NCBI GenBank assembly: GCA_021399445.1
Contig: JAJTUQ010000001.1
Span: forward strand, 1,736,001-1,800,000
Source of the DNA: Xylogone sp. PMI_703
Taxonomy: Eukaryota > Ascomycota > Leotiomycetes
DNA length: 64,000 nt
Direction of reading: 5' to 3'
Shown here: one piece after another, positions 22,712-35,313 of the stretch
Numbering within the stretch: the first letter of the stretch is position 1
Layout of the letters: every line of letters starts with the position of its first letter
Made by a program: the position numbers and the translations under genes
Notes under the pieces: generated by a model
What the model was told of the DNA's origin: nothing
Database searches by the model: none
What the model saw: the letters and a program-made list of their open reading frames with translations, nothing else

Positions 22712-24088
22712 TTATTTTCTTACATTTAATTCCTCCCATTGTACCCCTGCCCACTCTTCCACATATCCAACACCATCAGTGACATATCGCTCCTGACAAT
22801 CCTTTTCACACACTCCAACGATGATAGTCCCCCACTCCATTCCATCAATACCCGTTTCTTCAGACTCTAGTTCCATGATAGCGTGTGGGGTCAATTGGAC
22901 CTCAAAGACTCTCCCAGCACCGCAGTTTCCACACCTGGGTATTCTGTTTCCAGTCCCAGAGGCCGTCGATATTTTCCCATTCTGCTGCTTTTCTCCAGCT
23001 GAAAGCAACTTTCCGACAGTATCGTGCTTTGAATAAAGTAATGGTTGGCCTTTAAACTCGTATCGAATTACTTGTTCAGGATTCTGTGCTAGCCTATCTG
23101 CAAACTTTTGGAATGTCTTGTCAATTGTACTCTCGTAAACATCCTTCTCCTCCCTCTGGTTACCAGAACTAGAGCCTTCATCATAGTCCATTGTTTGGGT
23201 GGGAACGGGTGGTTCCTCAACTTTATCTAATATCTCGTAGTCGGCGTCTGCTAGGTAGTAAAGAGGGTATGCAGGAGGTTGCTTCGATTCTTCCGGCCAT
23301 GGTTCGCGAGGAGGTGGTTGTCCAGACTTGGGCGATTCGTCGTTGATGGAGACAACGGATGCGAAAGTTTTTGGAAGGTCGAGAGGTTGTGAGGAGGTAG
23401 AGGGTTGGTTTAAAACCTGTTCTGCCTTCTTCTCTGGAGGCGCAGAGGTTGTGGAGAAAGGATTCGAGAAGGGATTCGAGAGACCGCTGGTCGAGGCGCC
23501 AGTGGAGAAGGGATTTGTGGATTGTGAAACCGAGGAAGGTTTTGTGCCGAATAAAGTCTCCCCAATGTTTACTCCAGATTTCGAAATTTCTGACTCGCGT
23601 TGTGATGGCGGATTGGTTCTGTCTTTTATCTCTTTTGGAGAGACTTCGGTGATTCTTACACCCCTCAATGCTCTAACACTGCCTGCTTTCCTTCTGCAGG
23701 TCTTTCGCCGACAAGCTAACACATACAGCCGTCTTTCGTGTCCAGGGAAAAATTCTGGTAGGTCTCCATTCAGTTGCAGCAGCAGGACCATGAGGTCATT
23801 GCAAACTTTACACTTTGCCAGTGATGCGGAGGGCGGGGTAGAGGGGTCAAGCCATGTCTGTAATATTATGAGCGTCAGTGGGCGGTTCTGTGACAAAACG
23901 ATGTATGACAGAAGAATGAGAGACAAATTGTCATAGAATGGACAAAAAGTCTCAAAACATACCGGACTTCCCCCAATGTGACTTATTGTATCTTCTGAAG
24001 GTTCTCTAGATGCATATCCCAGAAGCACATTCGTCTCGGTGTAATCTCCATCCTCTCCTTCTGAAGAGTCGCTATCGTACTGCACCAT
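22712..24088 (-). CDS. Tsr4/PDCD2-like ribosome biogenesis chaperone
   Basis: Homologue of yeast Tsr4 and metazoan PDCD2/PDCD2L, a cytosolic dedicated chaperone for the 40S protein uS5 (Rps2). Two exons (23963-24088, 22712-23857) give 423 aa. The N-terminus has the LGYASREPSEDTISHIGGSP box followed, across the intron, by TWLDPSTPP. A Cys-rich N-terminal segment contains CKVCNDLMVLLLQLNGDLPE and CRRKTCRRK. A disordered NPF-rich linker covers about residues 150-260. The C-terminal PDCD2_C domain has QVIRYEFKGQPLL and the zinc-binding-type CGNCGAGRVFEVQLTP with a final Cys pair. Neighbouring UTP22 and eIF3k serve the same broad process. Confidence 0.9.
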   Translation of the reverse strand: MVQYDSDSSEGEDGDYTETNVLLGYASREPSEDTISHIGGSPVCFETFCPFYDNLSLILLSYIVLSQNRPLTLIILQTWLDPSTPPSASLAKCKVCNDLMVLLLQLNGDLPEFFPGHERRLYVLACRRKTCRRKAGSVRALRGVRITEVSPKEIKDRTNPPSQRESEISKSGVNIGETLFGTKPSSVSQSTNPFSTGASTSGLSNPFSNPFSTTSAPPEKKAEQVLNQPSTSSQPLDLPKTFASVVSINDESPKSGQPPPREPWPEESKQPPAYPLYYLADADYEILDKVEEPPVPTQTMDYDEGSSSGNQREEKDVYESTIDKTFQKFADRLAQNPEQVIRYEFKGQPLLYSKHDTVGKLLSAGEKQQNGKISTASGTGNRIPRCGNCGAGRVFEVQLTPHAIMELESEETGIDGMEWGTIIVGVCEKDCQERYVTDGVGYVEEWAGVQWEELNVRK

Positions 24089-24636
24089 TTCTGTATAAAG
24101 AGACAGTGAGATATAATTATCACATATACAATGGCAGATCACGCAATCAAAGTATTGAAAACTGGTCCTGGCTTTGTCAAAACATTTTTTATGATCTGAT
24201 AAGAGATAAAAGGCCATAAGCGAGCCCAAGGCTGTCGCAAGGCTGCGCCAAAAACCGGGCTTAACGCAACGTATAAGGTCAGCGCGCAAGAAGCAGAGTG
24301 CCTGGCAAGTATTATTTCTGAGCAGTTGGCCGGGACAAGCACAATGTGGTATCTAATGGCTGATAATAAGTATATTTATTATGTTGGCCGCAGAGCACCT
24401 CCCTTTCCTTTCTGCGCACCTTCCTACACATCTCATTTACTTTGATAATATCCAAAACGCGAAGTACATACCAGAAAAAGCAACCCAGAACATCGTAATC
24501 CTCAAAACTAGACTATCATAGGGTTATCACGCCTATTAGTACATGGGTTCATTGGTGTCATCATTCGTAACTACTAATGTTTCACACAAGTATCCAAGAG
24601 CCGACAAAGAAAAAGGAGAAGATTAAAAAGTAGAGG
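24089..24636. other. Tsr4 upstream / BCK1 downstream region
   Basis: A stretch of 548 bp between two minus-strand genes: the Tsr4 promoter to the left and the BCK1 3' UTR to the right. AT-rich from about 24,340. Nothing else recognised. Confidence 0.5.
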
Positions 24637-27600
24637 CTAGTAGGTGCCGCGGATTTTTGCATAAAGTTCGGTATCAAGGAAATTATAATTAGGATCATGT
24701 TGACAAAAGGGGTGCTCGCTGAGCAGGGTATCCGCAGTTGGCCGCTCTGAAGGTATGCTAGAGGTTCGTGTCAGCTTCGATTCTTTGTATATACAGGGAT
24801 GGGCTTACATGGTAAAGCAATCAGCCATGAATGCAATAGCGACGGGGCTAATAGTCATGGCTACGTCCTCCGGTACAGGAGGGGCTTCGTTCAGAGAGCC
24901 GAGCTTGTAGATCGCACCTACAGTCTCTTCTTTGCTCCACGGTCGTCGCCCGGCAAACATTTCGAGCACAACGCACCCTAAGGACCAGATATCGACCTTT
25001 GCAGAGTATCCCTGGCCTTGAGAACGCACTACTTCCGGCGCCATCCAGAAAACTGATCCTTGCATATTATTTGAGGCATCGTTGCCGTAGATATTGTCTG
25101 TCTTCTTTGAGATACCGAAGTCAGAGATCTTGCAAGTACCATCGAGGTCCAGTAATATATTGTCTGCTTTCAGATCTCGATGTAAGATACCTTCATGATG
25201 CAGATACGCCAAACCGGACAGCGTCTGGCGAGTGAGAGAGCTGACAACCTTCTCTTCGAATTTGCCATGCTTGCGAAGACAGCTTCCAACACTGCCACCA
25301 GATATGTATTCTAAAAATATGCTGATAGAGGTCTCCTTGCGCTCGCATCCAAGATATTGGACAATATTAATATGATCAAGATGTTGCATAGTATCAATCT
25401 CCTGATCGAGTGCTGCTACCATCTCACGAATTTTTTCCTTATCATTACCAGCAGCTTTTGCATTTACTTCAACTTGTTTCACAGCCAAGAACTCTCCGGT
25501 GGTTGCGTTCATTCCCAGATAGACACGGCCATAAGTACCCTTACCAATGAGTTGACCCTTAAACCATCGAAATGTCGCCTGTCTCTTTGGAATAGAATCT
25601 TGTGGAACCTGAGGAATTATCATACCACCTCTCTGAGGCTTGATTTGAACGATATTGGCGCCGAACATTTTGGTACTCTTTCGCCGTAAAATGTTATTGT
25701 TATTCACGCTCTGCTGACTTGGCGCCGTATTCCGTTTCTGGGCCTCATGGGCTCCTCTTGCCACTTCACGGATGGATTTCATACGACCCAAACCACCTGA
25801 TCGACGCATATTTCTTTGAGCAACACTCTGAGGCCTCTCCAAGGCTTTAAGTGTGGACTCATCAGATCCAAGAGTATCTGATTCGTTGTAGATGGAGCTG
25901 GTACTATGCATGGGTATCACAGATGGCCCATCAAGTGTCATTCCTGTCTGAGCAGCCGCAATCTGCTCTAGAGTAGGCTCCTGTTCTTCAACGGGTGATA
26001 CTAAAGGTGAACCTCCTAAAGCTTCTTCTAGTACCGCTGGTTGATCTAGATCGAGGTTGGGGAAGAAATCATCGAGATGATTAATAAGAGCTTCCGCCGG
26101 AGGTCTGTTAGCCCATACATCTTCTCGGGCGAATGACTCTCTACGAAGCAACATCTCTTCAGAGTCGGCAGACATAGCTCCATCAGACGTAGTAAGAGCC
26201 GAAGTCGGAGTTCGTCTTTGAGGGCGTTTCCCATTTGCGCTTGAACTACTTCTCTCGTCCTCAAACTCTGGCGTCCTAGCAGTGTTCGTAGATGTTGCAC
26301 TATTTATGTTTTGAGAAGGTGTGAAGGAAACGGTAAGATTCTTCTTAGACCTTGATGTTTTAATAGTGAGACTAGGCCTCTTTGCAACTTTATCGGATGA
26401 AGCGTCTTCGTCCCGTACAAAATCCGTATGGGATGGCGCCTTAGATGGAGTTTTTCGCGATGCAATTGGAACAGCAAACAATCCATCATCCGAGTCATCA
26501 TCAGCATCACTTAATTCGGTAGGGGAGGGTGCTTTCTCAAATACCACATCGGATTCTGTGAAGTCCAAATCCGGACCGTAGGATTTCCGATTTCCTGGAG
26601 TGTCCATGAATGGTAAACTATTAGCATGAGCAGCGCCAGGACTGAATTCTGAAGGGGATGGTAGAGACCCCATATCTTCATTCGGGCGCAATTTGGAAGG
26701 GGGGATGTTCTGCATTGTCTGGGAATTGCGAGGGGGATCTCCATCTCCAACAGGAGAATAGTCAGGTATGCCGAATGGTGTATCACCTTTGCTCCATGTG
26801 AGACTAGTAGCAGACCTTGGACTGCTCCTGCCAGATGCTGAAGCTCCAAAATCAGCAGAAGCAAGTGCATTTCGTCCCTTTTCGACTTGCTCGAAACCAA
26901 ATGACGGTGATCTTTTATCAGGCGAGGCTTTAACACCACTAAATACGCTGCTAGGAGCGAAAGTAGATACTGGTGACCCAACAGGCTTGCGTCTACTACG
27001 TTCTGACATCTCTTGAGACATTGCGGAGAGTGGATCTCCAACGGATGAACGTCTTCCATCACTGTCCACACTGGCGATGGAAAGCCTGGATTGCTGACCG
27101 GTCTTTTTGCTTAGTGAATTTGCTTTAATCAATGTGGCCGACTCAGCAGGAGGAGGCGGTGGTTTTCTCTGAGGAAGTAGAGACTCAATCTTCTTGTCCT
27201 CAAAGGGAGACCCACGAGGTTGGTCAAAGTCAACGTTTCTACCAACAATACCGATCGACCCGTCTGGAGTAAGTGCATCCTTGTTCGTCTTCTCAGTCTT
27301 TTTCTTGGCAAGGTGTGCTTTCTGCTTCCGTTCCAACTCAGCTTTGTACTCAGCTTCCGTCATCTGAATATCTCCGTTTCCTTGAGCTGATCGATATCTT
27401 AGCAGTCTCTCTTTCAGGGCTTCGAACGTTGGTATGTCTGCAGACATGCCATTCGTTCCGGTTCCAGAAGTGGGCAATGCCGATGAATTCGAGCCACGTC
27501 TAGTTCCATTTAGGCGCGCGTACGTCTCTTCATCCATCGGTGCTGTCGGGGGCAGGCCGGGAGATGCGAGAGCTTTGAACGCAGATGTATGGAGGGCATA

Positions 27601-30168
27601 TATCGAATGACCAACTGATAACTGAATGTAGAGTTTCAGTGATCCAGATTGATCCGCTTTTTTCTTCTTTGTAAGCATCAATTTCTGATCATCCAGCGCT
27701 TCCTCATGGTCAACCCTTCCGAGATCCGTTAAATGAAACTGCGCGTTCTCAATCTCATGGATCCCCAAGCTTGCACAAATGCTAGCCCTGAGGTCAACTG
27801 CAGAGTCAATTTCAGTCACGTCACACAGACGGTAATTCCATCCATCTAAAGTAGCGAGCAGAAATTTAGAATGATTCCCTCGTTTGGTCCGCGGTTTGTC
27901 ATGTTCCACTCCGGCAAAAGCTGACTTGTCGAGAGAAGTCTCACTAGAATTGCCCATCTTCCCAAAAAACAGGCCGGGTTTAAATGTCAAAGATGGACTT
28001 GTTGGAGATTCCAGATTCTGATCTTCTGGAGACGGTGCCGCTCCATCATCCCGTTTCTTCTTTCTAAAATGCTTCAGGAACCCCTTCGACTCTTTTGCTG
28101 AAGTCGGCTCGGGTTCTACAGGGGGTCTAGCACCATCTACCCCAAGCCGGCGACTGTCTAGATTGCGCATGCCGTTGGAGTCATCTGCTCCTCGAAGCGC
28201 TTGGCTGACACCGAGCGGCACACCAGAGCCATATATCGCCGTACTGGACGAGATAGAGTCTGCACTATTGGTTGAGCGATGACTAAACCTAGCAGTATGT
28301 GGTGAAGCGGATAAATTACCGCTATTACTAGATGGAAACAGTGAAGCGTAAGTCGTACCAGGACTGCTTGTCTTAGGGCTACCATCAACACGCAGCGTAG
28401 GGCCCCTTATCAATCCTTCCCCGGTGTCACTACTTACGCTGGGACTATGCCGGCGGCCGCCTTCACTGTCAAGAGCTTTGAGGGCGCTTCTGTGATCTCC
28501 CGTATGTGGACTTCCGCCTAAGATAGGCATGGTTATACTTCTATTAGAAGCCCTACGGCCTGTACCTCCTTGGCCCTGCGCCAAGAACATCTGTTTTCCA
28601 GGACTTTCATCATCAGGATTAGCTGTGCTGGGGGTAGAAATGAACACATCACGAGTCAAATGAGGGGATGTTTCTGTAGTGCCTTCCGCGCCAGCACTTC
28701 TCGCTGTTGATGATTCCCGCCGCATATGCGCTGGTTTTGCATCAACTGGCTTACCAGTCACGATTCCTCTAATCAATCGTCGCATTCTCTTACCCTCCTC
28801 ACGTTCTCTGCTCTGATCCCAACCAGTCCCGCTACTGGAACACTGTTGCGCTAGGCGAGGATAGACCAAATTATGCATCATACCAAAATTCCCTCTCCCG
28901 CCGTGACCATTACCCAGCTCGAGGAATGCAGAGCCGTGGATATTCAGGGCTCTGAACGTCTCCTGCCAATCGTTTGAAAACTGGTTATTGACAAGCCAAA
29001 CGAGTACACGCTCAAGAGACCATTGAGCTCCAAGATCTGTGGAAACCGGTAAGTTTATAGCACCAATTGCTCCAGCTGGTGGAGTAGCCTTGCTCTGAGG
29101 TGCAGATGATGGTATTTGAGGGTTATAGAAAGTTGCAGTTGGCGGTCCTGGGGAGCTGTATTCGGGCGGTGGGATGTTGTTGTACCGGCTCGTGGGTGTT
29201 GTCTGGTACATTCGATCGCGATCCTGATAATAGCTACTCACGTCATCCAAGGGAGTCGTGATGGCAGATTCTGTCGTGTTCCTTGAAGTCGACCTTGATG
29301 TCTCAGAAATGGCTGAAAAGTCCGAGCTATCAGCCCTGTTAAAATTCGACTCCTGAGGTCTTCCAAATCCGGGAATGCCTACACCAGGGCCAAATGAATC
29401 ACCATGCGGAATATACGTAGCTGACATCTGGTGCTCATTTGCTGGAGGAGGAGGAATGGACAATGGAGTCGGATAAGCGTGGGCAGGATTATATGGCTGC
29501 ATCGGAGTAGTTGCCGGCGGGTTTGGGGGCGGTAGTGGAAATCCCCTGGTGTCATAGCTTCGTCCCCAGCTGCCCTGCCAACTGGACTGCATAGTTGTTG
29601 GCGGAGGGCCTGCAGGAGGAGGCGGTATCAGCACTCCCGAGTGCTGCAGAGGCTGGTTGGCAGCAAGTCGCGGCGGTGGAGGAGGGAGCGACATCAAAAG
29701 CTGTTGTTGTGCTGGCGGCGACATCGGTGGTGGTGGAGGCACATATTGCCTAGGAGCGTCCGCCGCAGGTCCATGACGCTGGCCTGGTTGATACATTGGA
29801 ATCTGAGGACCCTGCCGGCTGGGAGATCTGTAAGTGCCGCCGCTGACGAGATAAGGAGGAGGAGCAAGAGCTGGCGGATCCGAAGCGGCTGATCTCGCTC
29901 GAGGGCGCGTTGTTGGGTCAGTCGTCTGCGAATGCGGGCTCGACGTCCCTAGAGAAGGGTAGGGAGATCCAGCAGCGTAGTTCGGTATCTGGAGGTTCGA
30001 TGAGCCGCTGATGGGGCCGTAGATTGGTATCTCGTTGAGCACGTTGAGCACGAGGCCCTCTAGCAGATTTGGGTGTGCTAGCGGAGCTCTGGGAGACGAT
30101 GGAACGGCGCGGGCAGTATCTGAAGCGTTGGATCGAGCAGAAGAGGATCGAGCGCGCAGACCGGGCAT
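24637..30168 (-). CDS. BCK1: MAPKKK of the cell wall integrity pathway (Bck1/MkkkA type)
   Basis: Ser/Thr kinase kinase kinase that relays Pkc1 signals to the Mkk and Slt2/MpkA kinases in cell-wall integrity. Two exons (24809-30168, 24637-24757), 1,826 aa. The N-terminus is long and proline-rich (about 1-370). A SAM-like region follows (WSLERVLVWLVNNQFS, about 376-435), then disordered Ser-rich sequence, and a ubiquitin/RA-like segment (about 760-855, FLLATLDGWNYRLCDVT). The kinase domain starts near residue 1,525: glycine loop IGKGTYGRVYLG, VAIK-type lysine FLAVKQV, catalytic HRDLKADN, SDFG, and APEVV. The last exon adds the C-lobe end ERPTADTLL and the family C-terminus NFLDTELYAKIRGTY. Intron 24758-24808 is 51 nt. 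It is divergent from the pyruvate decarboxylase gene. Confidence 0.93.
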
Positions 30169-31571
30169 CTCATCGCCAGGCGCGCATCTTCTGCAGATTC
30201 GTAGAGGTTGAGATGGTTAAGCTAGGCTCCAGGCCTAGCAGTCTCTGTTATTCTGGGCCTGGTAGGGCTGAGGTTGTTGAGCGAGCGTGAGGGTCGTTAG
30301 AGCTTGGAGGTTCGCGGCCAGGCGTCGTCAAAGTCGAAGCGATCGAGGGCTCGTAAAACGGGTGCGTGACTCTGAGGATCCTGCCAGAGATGGAGAAGAC
30401 GGAAAACGATTCAATCGTGCCGGACGGGAGGTATTTCTCTCTTATCCAGAAAGATGAGCAGCGGTCCTGCGGCTGGAAAGCGATCGACTTTGTTCTTCGA
30501 AAACAACGTGAGACGGGGAAACAGGAACAGGGCACACGAGGCACAAAACAGCAAAACAGCCAATCTCGCCCTTGGCTGCCTCAGCGAAGACGAAGGCAAG
30601 AAGGGGTCTCAGGCTCCCCGTTGTGCCCTGTGCGCCCCAGCTGAGCCTAAGCGGGTGCACCAGCCACAGTGCACCCAGTCGGGGAGCTGTGGCTTGCTGA
30701 TGCACTCCGTAATCCAGCCGTCAGCACTTACTGGGCTGGCTGCCGCATTAGGACTAGCCCGGCTCGGACTTGGTCCTCGTCCCCTTCACATCCGCCGTTT
30801 CACTTCAGACGCATCGGATGGCGCCATTCCGGCCAATCAGCGGCTGTGGCCTGTGCAAACTGCAGACGCGCGGCGGCCTCGGGAACAAGGCGCTCCGTCC
30901 CTCGCTGGCCCGCTGACAGTGATGAGCCGCGATGGATTGGCAGCCCGGACGGGTGCGTGCGAGGGGGCGTGATACGGAAATTTATTAAATTGACCAAGAG
31001 CACCACATGCTGGGCAGGCACATAAGCAATAAGCATTTCCCTTGCAGCTCCTAGCTGCAACCTCTCTCGCCCCCTCGCGCCATTGATCCTGTGCAGAATT
31101 CCGCCCGCGGACAATTCTACTTGGAAGCATGATTTCCAGCCCACGCACCCAAGGCGCCTTTGTCGGCGGGCGCCAGCAGGATATGTAACGATGGCCTCAT
31201 GTCGAGACCAGCGCCGACAGTGTATGGAGCCAATGGGCCGAATTGGCTGGATTGACCGCTCCAAAGTCAGGTTGTGCAGCACGGTATTTGGTGATCTCGT
31301 AACGTGCCTGTGCTGGCGTGGTTGAGATGGTAAAGGGCCAAAAGTACCGCTGCATATCGCCCATATCGTCATAGAGGGGTCCGCGGTGGCCTGACTTCAC
31401 AACCGCCGCTGTGATTCGCTGGTGCTCGACGCCAGCTACACCCCACGATGATGGATAAAGCAGTATAAAACTCGCTGCTCAGCTTCGTTTTTTATTTTCC
31501 CCTTCTTGTTACTCTCTTTCTTCTACAGGCATTCCTTATCCTGGTGTGAAATCTGCTCCAATATCCTCACA
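30169..31571. promoter_or_regulatory. Divergent BCK1/PDC intergenic region
   Basis: A 1.4-kb region between divergent start codons; it must hold both promoters. Frames on either strand overlap and have no protein features. The PDC side has a consensus TATA box and pyrimidine-rich leader (listed separately). Confidence 0.6.
31464..31525 (+). promoter_or_regulatory. TATA box and CT-rich block of pyruvate decarboxylase
   Basis: TATAAAA at 31464-31470 is followed by a pyrimidine-rich tract at about 31,485-31,525, 108 to 47 bp before the PDC ATG. TATA plus CT block is the classic arrangement of strongly expressed fungal glycolytic and fermentative genes. This site is therefore a good candidate core promoter. 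Confidence 0.65.
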
Positions 31572-33543
31572 ATGGTTGATATCAGAACCTCCGCGCTCAA
31601 ATCGCCGATCGATGTGGCCGAGTACCTTTTCACTCGGTTACGTCAGATGGGCATCCAGTCAGTCCATGGAGTTCCCGGAGATTACAATTTGGTGGCTCTG
31701 GACTACATCAGCCAGCTGGGCATGAAATTCGTGGGCAATGTCAATGAGTTGAACGGAGGTGAGTGCTTATTCCACGCTTCTTATGCAACTTTCAGTTTTC
31801 ACATGCTAAAAATATCGAACCTCCAGGTTATGCGGCCGATGGATATGCCAGAGTTAAGGGCATGTCAGCAATTGTCACGACCTTTGGTGTTGGCGAGTTA
31901 TCTGCTATCAATGCGCTTGCGGGTGCCTTCAGTGAATATGTTCCTGTGGTCCACATTGTCGGCACACCATCCACCATCTCCCAGCGGGATGGCATGCTGC
32001 TGCATCACACATTGGGCAATGGCAATTTCAAAGTCTTCTCGGAAATGTTTTCTGAAATCTCCTGTGCAACAGCTCACTTGCAGGACCCGAACGAGGTGGC
32101 CAATCAAATCGACCACGTCCTTCGCGAGTGCTTCATCCGGAGTCGGCCCGTCTATATCACTCTTCCCACTGATATGGTCCAGAAGAAAGTTGAAGGAGAG
32201 AGGCTGAAGACCCCAATTGATCTTAAATACCCTCAGAATGACCCTGGCAAGGAAGATTACGTAGTTGATGTCGTCCTCAAGACTATCCACGCCGCCAAGA
32301 ACCCCGTCATTTTGGTTGATGCATGTGCTATTCGACATAAAGTTCTGCCCGAAGTACATGACTTCATAGATAAGACGCAGTTCCCAGTATTCGTCACTCC
32401 TATGGGCAAAGGTAAGTCTAGCTGAGCAGCAAGTGGAGTTGTTACCCAGTCACTCATTTTCACATTCTAGGCGCCGTAAATGAGACTCATCCCACATATG
32501 GAGGAGTTTATGCCGGTGATGGGAGTCTGCCAGAGGTGCAAAAGCGTGTTGAATCAGCAGATTTAATTCTGACTATTGGCGGTCTTAAGGTGAGGACCTA
32601 TTTCCCTCTGGATTTGTTATACGTATATCAGAAGCCCAGATTTCTGACCGCATATAAAGAGCGATTTCAACACTGCAGGCTTTACCTATCATACATCTAC
32701 GCTCAACTCGATTGATTTTCACAGTACCCATGTCGTAGTACGGTACTCCGAATACCCTGGCATCCACATGAGGGGCGTCTTGCAGAAGGTTACCGCAAAG
32801 TTAGATACCAGCAAGATCTCAACAGTCCCGGGACCAGTAATGCAAAATAAGATAGAGGAGAACACTGATAGTTCAGATACCATTACACAGGCGTGGTTCT
32901 GGCCAACAGTTGGTGAGTTCCTGCGAGAGAATGATATAGTGATTACCGAAACTGGTACATCAAATTTCGGTATCTGGGAGACCAAGTTTCCCCAAGGTGT
33001 GACCGCTCTAAGTCAAGTTCTCTGGGGTAGTATTGGGTACTCGGTTGGTGCTTGTCAGGGAGCTGCTTTAGCTACCCGGGACGCTGGAGAAAATCGCCGA
33101 ACCATCCTGTTTGTAGGCGACGGTAGCTTCCAGCTGACCTGCCAGGAGCTCAGCTCCATCATCCGTCTCGGACTAAAGCCAATCATGTATGCCTCTTCTG
33201 CCCTGATTTCTTCCATGATAATTTTACTAACCATAACAGTTTTGTTATCTGCAATGATGGCTTCACAATTGAGAGATTCATCCACGGGATGGAGGCTGCT
33301 TACAACGATATCCAACCCTGGCATTTCAAGGACTTGGTCAAGACCTTTGGTGCTGAAGAGGGCAAATACAAGACCTTTCAGATAAAGACAAAACAGCAAG
33401 TGCACGAGCTATTCCAGGATAAAGAATTTTGTGCAGCGAAGTACTTGCAGCTTGTTGAGCTCTATATTCCATGGGATGATGCCCCCAGGGCGCTCAAGTT
33501 GACAGCCGAATCAAGTGCAAAGAGAAATTCTAAAATAGAATGA
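31572..33543 (+). CDS. Pyruvate decarboxylase
   Basis: Thiamine diphosphate and Mg-dependent cytosolic enzyme converting pyruvate to acetaldehyde and CO2. Five exons (31572-31758, 31827-32411, 32471-32589, 32660-33186, 33240-33543) give 573 aa, the normal PDC length. The N-terminal PYR domain has the catalytic glutamate in [15 protein letters not shown] (split by intron 1) and the HH pair in LLHHTLGNG. The C-terminal PP domain holds GDGSFQLT through to CNDGFTIE, the ThDP/Mg motif GDG-N, with intron 4 inside it. Intron acceptors are TAG/CAG except intron 3 (AAAG). It lies 287 bp before TAN1 on the same strand and has a strong-looking promoter. Confidence 0.94.
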
Positions 33544-33830
33544 GGGTATTCAATTGGGATGGTTTGGGAATAGAGGCCGAATGAAAGACATTAGTATCAA
33601 TTAATTATTAGAAAAAAGCAATTAATGAATCACGAAATTACTTTACAGCACCACCAGAAGCTTCGTACTGTCTTGTGAAGTTGTATGCCTAACATAGCCT
33701 TGCCCATGAGGCTGGTCATTAGTTTTAATTACTCAGCCTTGCTGACATAATCTTCGCGTCACTGCGACTTCGAGACAAACTTCCGCATTAAACTATCCAG
33801 ATAGGATCATCTCTCATTCTATGAATCACG

Positions 33831-35313
33831 ATGACCGACACGAGCGTAAACAAACGGAAAGCAGAAGATGATGATAGGAGCAAGAAAGGCGTGAAAAGGA
33901 GTAAGGTGAGTCTTTCAATTGGGTTTACTCTTTTCTTCAACTTGTTTTGCGGGTTAATCGTTACCGCACGATGAGCTACCATGAGTGGAGTCGACTTTTA
34001 AGAGACTTGCACAATCACTTCCCTATCTAAATTACTTGGTAGGCTGGTACGGTACGAGTGAAAAGCAAGGGAGTTTTAGCATTTCTCTCTCCATAGCACC
34101 TTATATTTCGTTCCTATTTTATGTTGCTCTGAGCGTATCTAATCAAACTCTAGGGAGGAGGAGGGGGGAAATGGCTAACACCCCATCACCAAGCTAAAAA
34201 GGCGGCCTGGCAGGAGCAAGGAAATAGTAAAACGATCGAGCCAGGTGATGTTGGGATCTGGGCCACGTGCGCAAGGGGCCAAGAGCGCAGAGCTACAGAT
34301 GAGCTCAAGAATATACTCGAGGACGTAAGATTGAGAGTTCACTAAATAGCAGGCTCTCCATTAGTGAATACTAATGAAATGAATAGTATGCAGAGCGTTT
34401 CTATGATCTTACCGGAAACGCTGATGCAGCAGATGATAAAGACGACGAGGATGAAAAGGATGACATTGAAGCGTCAATCCAAAAAGAAGTTCGGACAATA
34501 GGAAAGAAAGAACGACCCACAGACCTTTTTAAGCCAGTCCAGCTTGACCTTCAGTGCGTTTTATTTGTCAAATCTAGACCTCCGGTGGAACCCGTCGACT
34601 TTGTGCACAGAATCTGCAAAGAAATAGTCTCCAAAGGAGAGAAGAGGAGATCCAGATATTTGAACCGACTAATTCCAATGACTCGAATAGGTAAAGCAAC
34701 TGAGAAAGGTATCGAGGAAGTAGGAAGGGCTGTCCTTGAAGCACATTTTGAGCTTGCCTCCAAAGGAGATGCGGACAGCGCTGCTATAGACAAGGGAGAG
34801 AGTGTGACCGGAGAAAGCGAAGACGGCGACAAAATACAGAGATATGCGCATGCTGGGATACCATTCACTGTGAGTTCTCTTTTCGACACGTAGACTGTTG
34901 CGTCACCGGCCAGGGCACGTGAAGTTTTCTCCGTCATCTGAGAAGAAAATTCTCAACAAGTGGATTTATTAATGATGAATATCTTCTAACAAAACTACTA
35001 CAGTATGCCATCCGCCCAACGATACGCAATCACAGCGCGCTCAAGCGCGATGCTGTGATCAAGCAGGTGGCATCGCTCGTTGGAGACAAGCATAGAGTTG
35101 ACCTGACCAAACCCGACAAAGTCATAATTATCGAGATTTACCAGGTACGGTTGTCATGCCCGAGAGGGCCTCAGCCCCATGCAGTAAAAGCTGAGACTCG
35201 TGCTGACATGGGCGATCTAGACTGTGTGTGGGATGAGCGTTGTGGACGGGGATTGGGAGAGCCTTCGACGCTTCAACCTTTCCGAACTGTATCAAGCGGC
35301 CGCCCAAGCTTAA
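33831..35313 (+). CDS. TAN1: THUMP-domain tRNA acetylation cofactor Tan1
   Basis: RNA-binding adaptor that works with the Kre33/Nat10 acetyltransferase to make N4-acetylcytidine at position 12 of tRNA-Leu and tRNA-Ser. Five exons (33831-33905, 34154-34324, 34387-34869, 35004-35144, 35221-35313), all in phase 0, give 320 aa. The N-terminus is Lys-rich, with KWLTPHQ after intron 1 and GDVGIWATCARGQE next. The THUMP domain covers about residues 130-280: CVLFVKSRPPVEP, RYLNRLIPMTRI, FTYAIRPTIRNHS and DKVIIIEIYQ. The terminal exon supplies GMSVVDGDW and the family's FNLSELYQ end. Intron 1 is long (248 nt). An out-of-frame ATG sits 10 nt upstream of the start. Confidence 0.92.
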
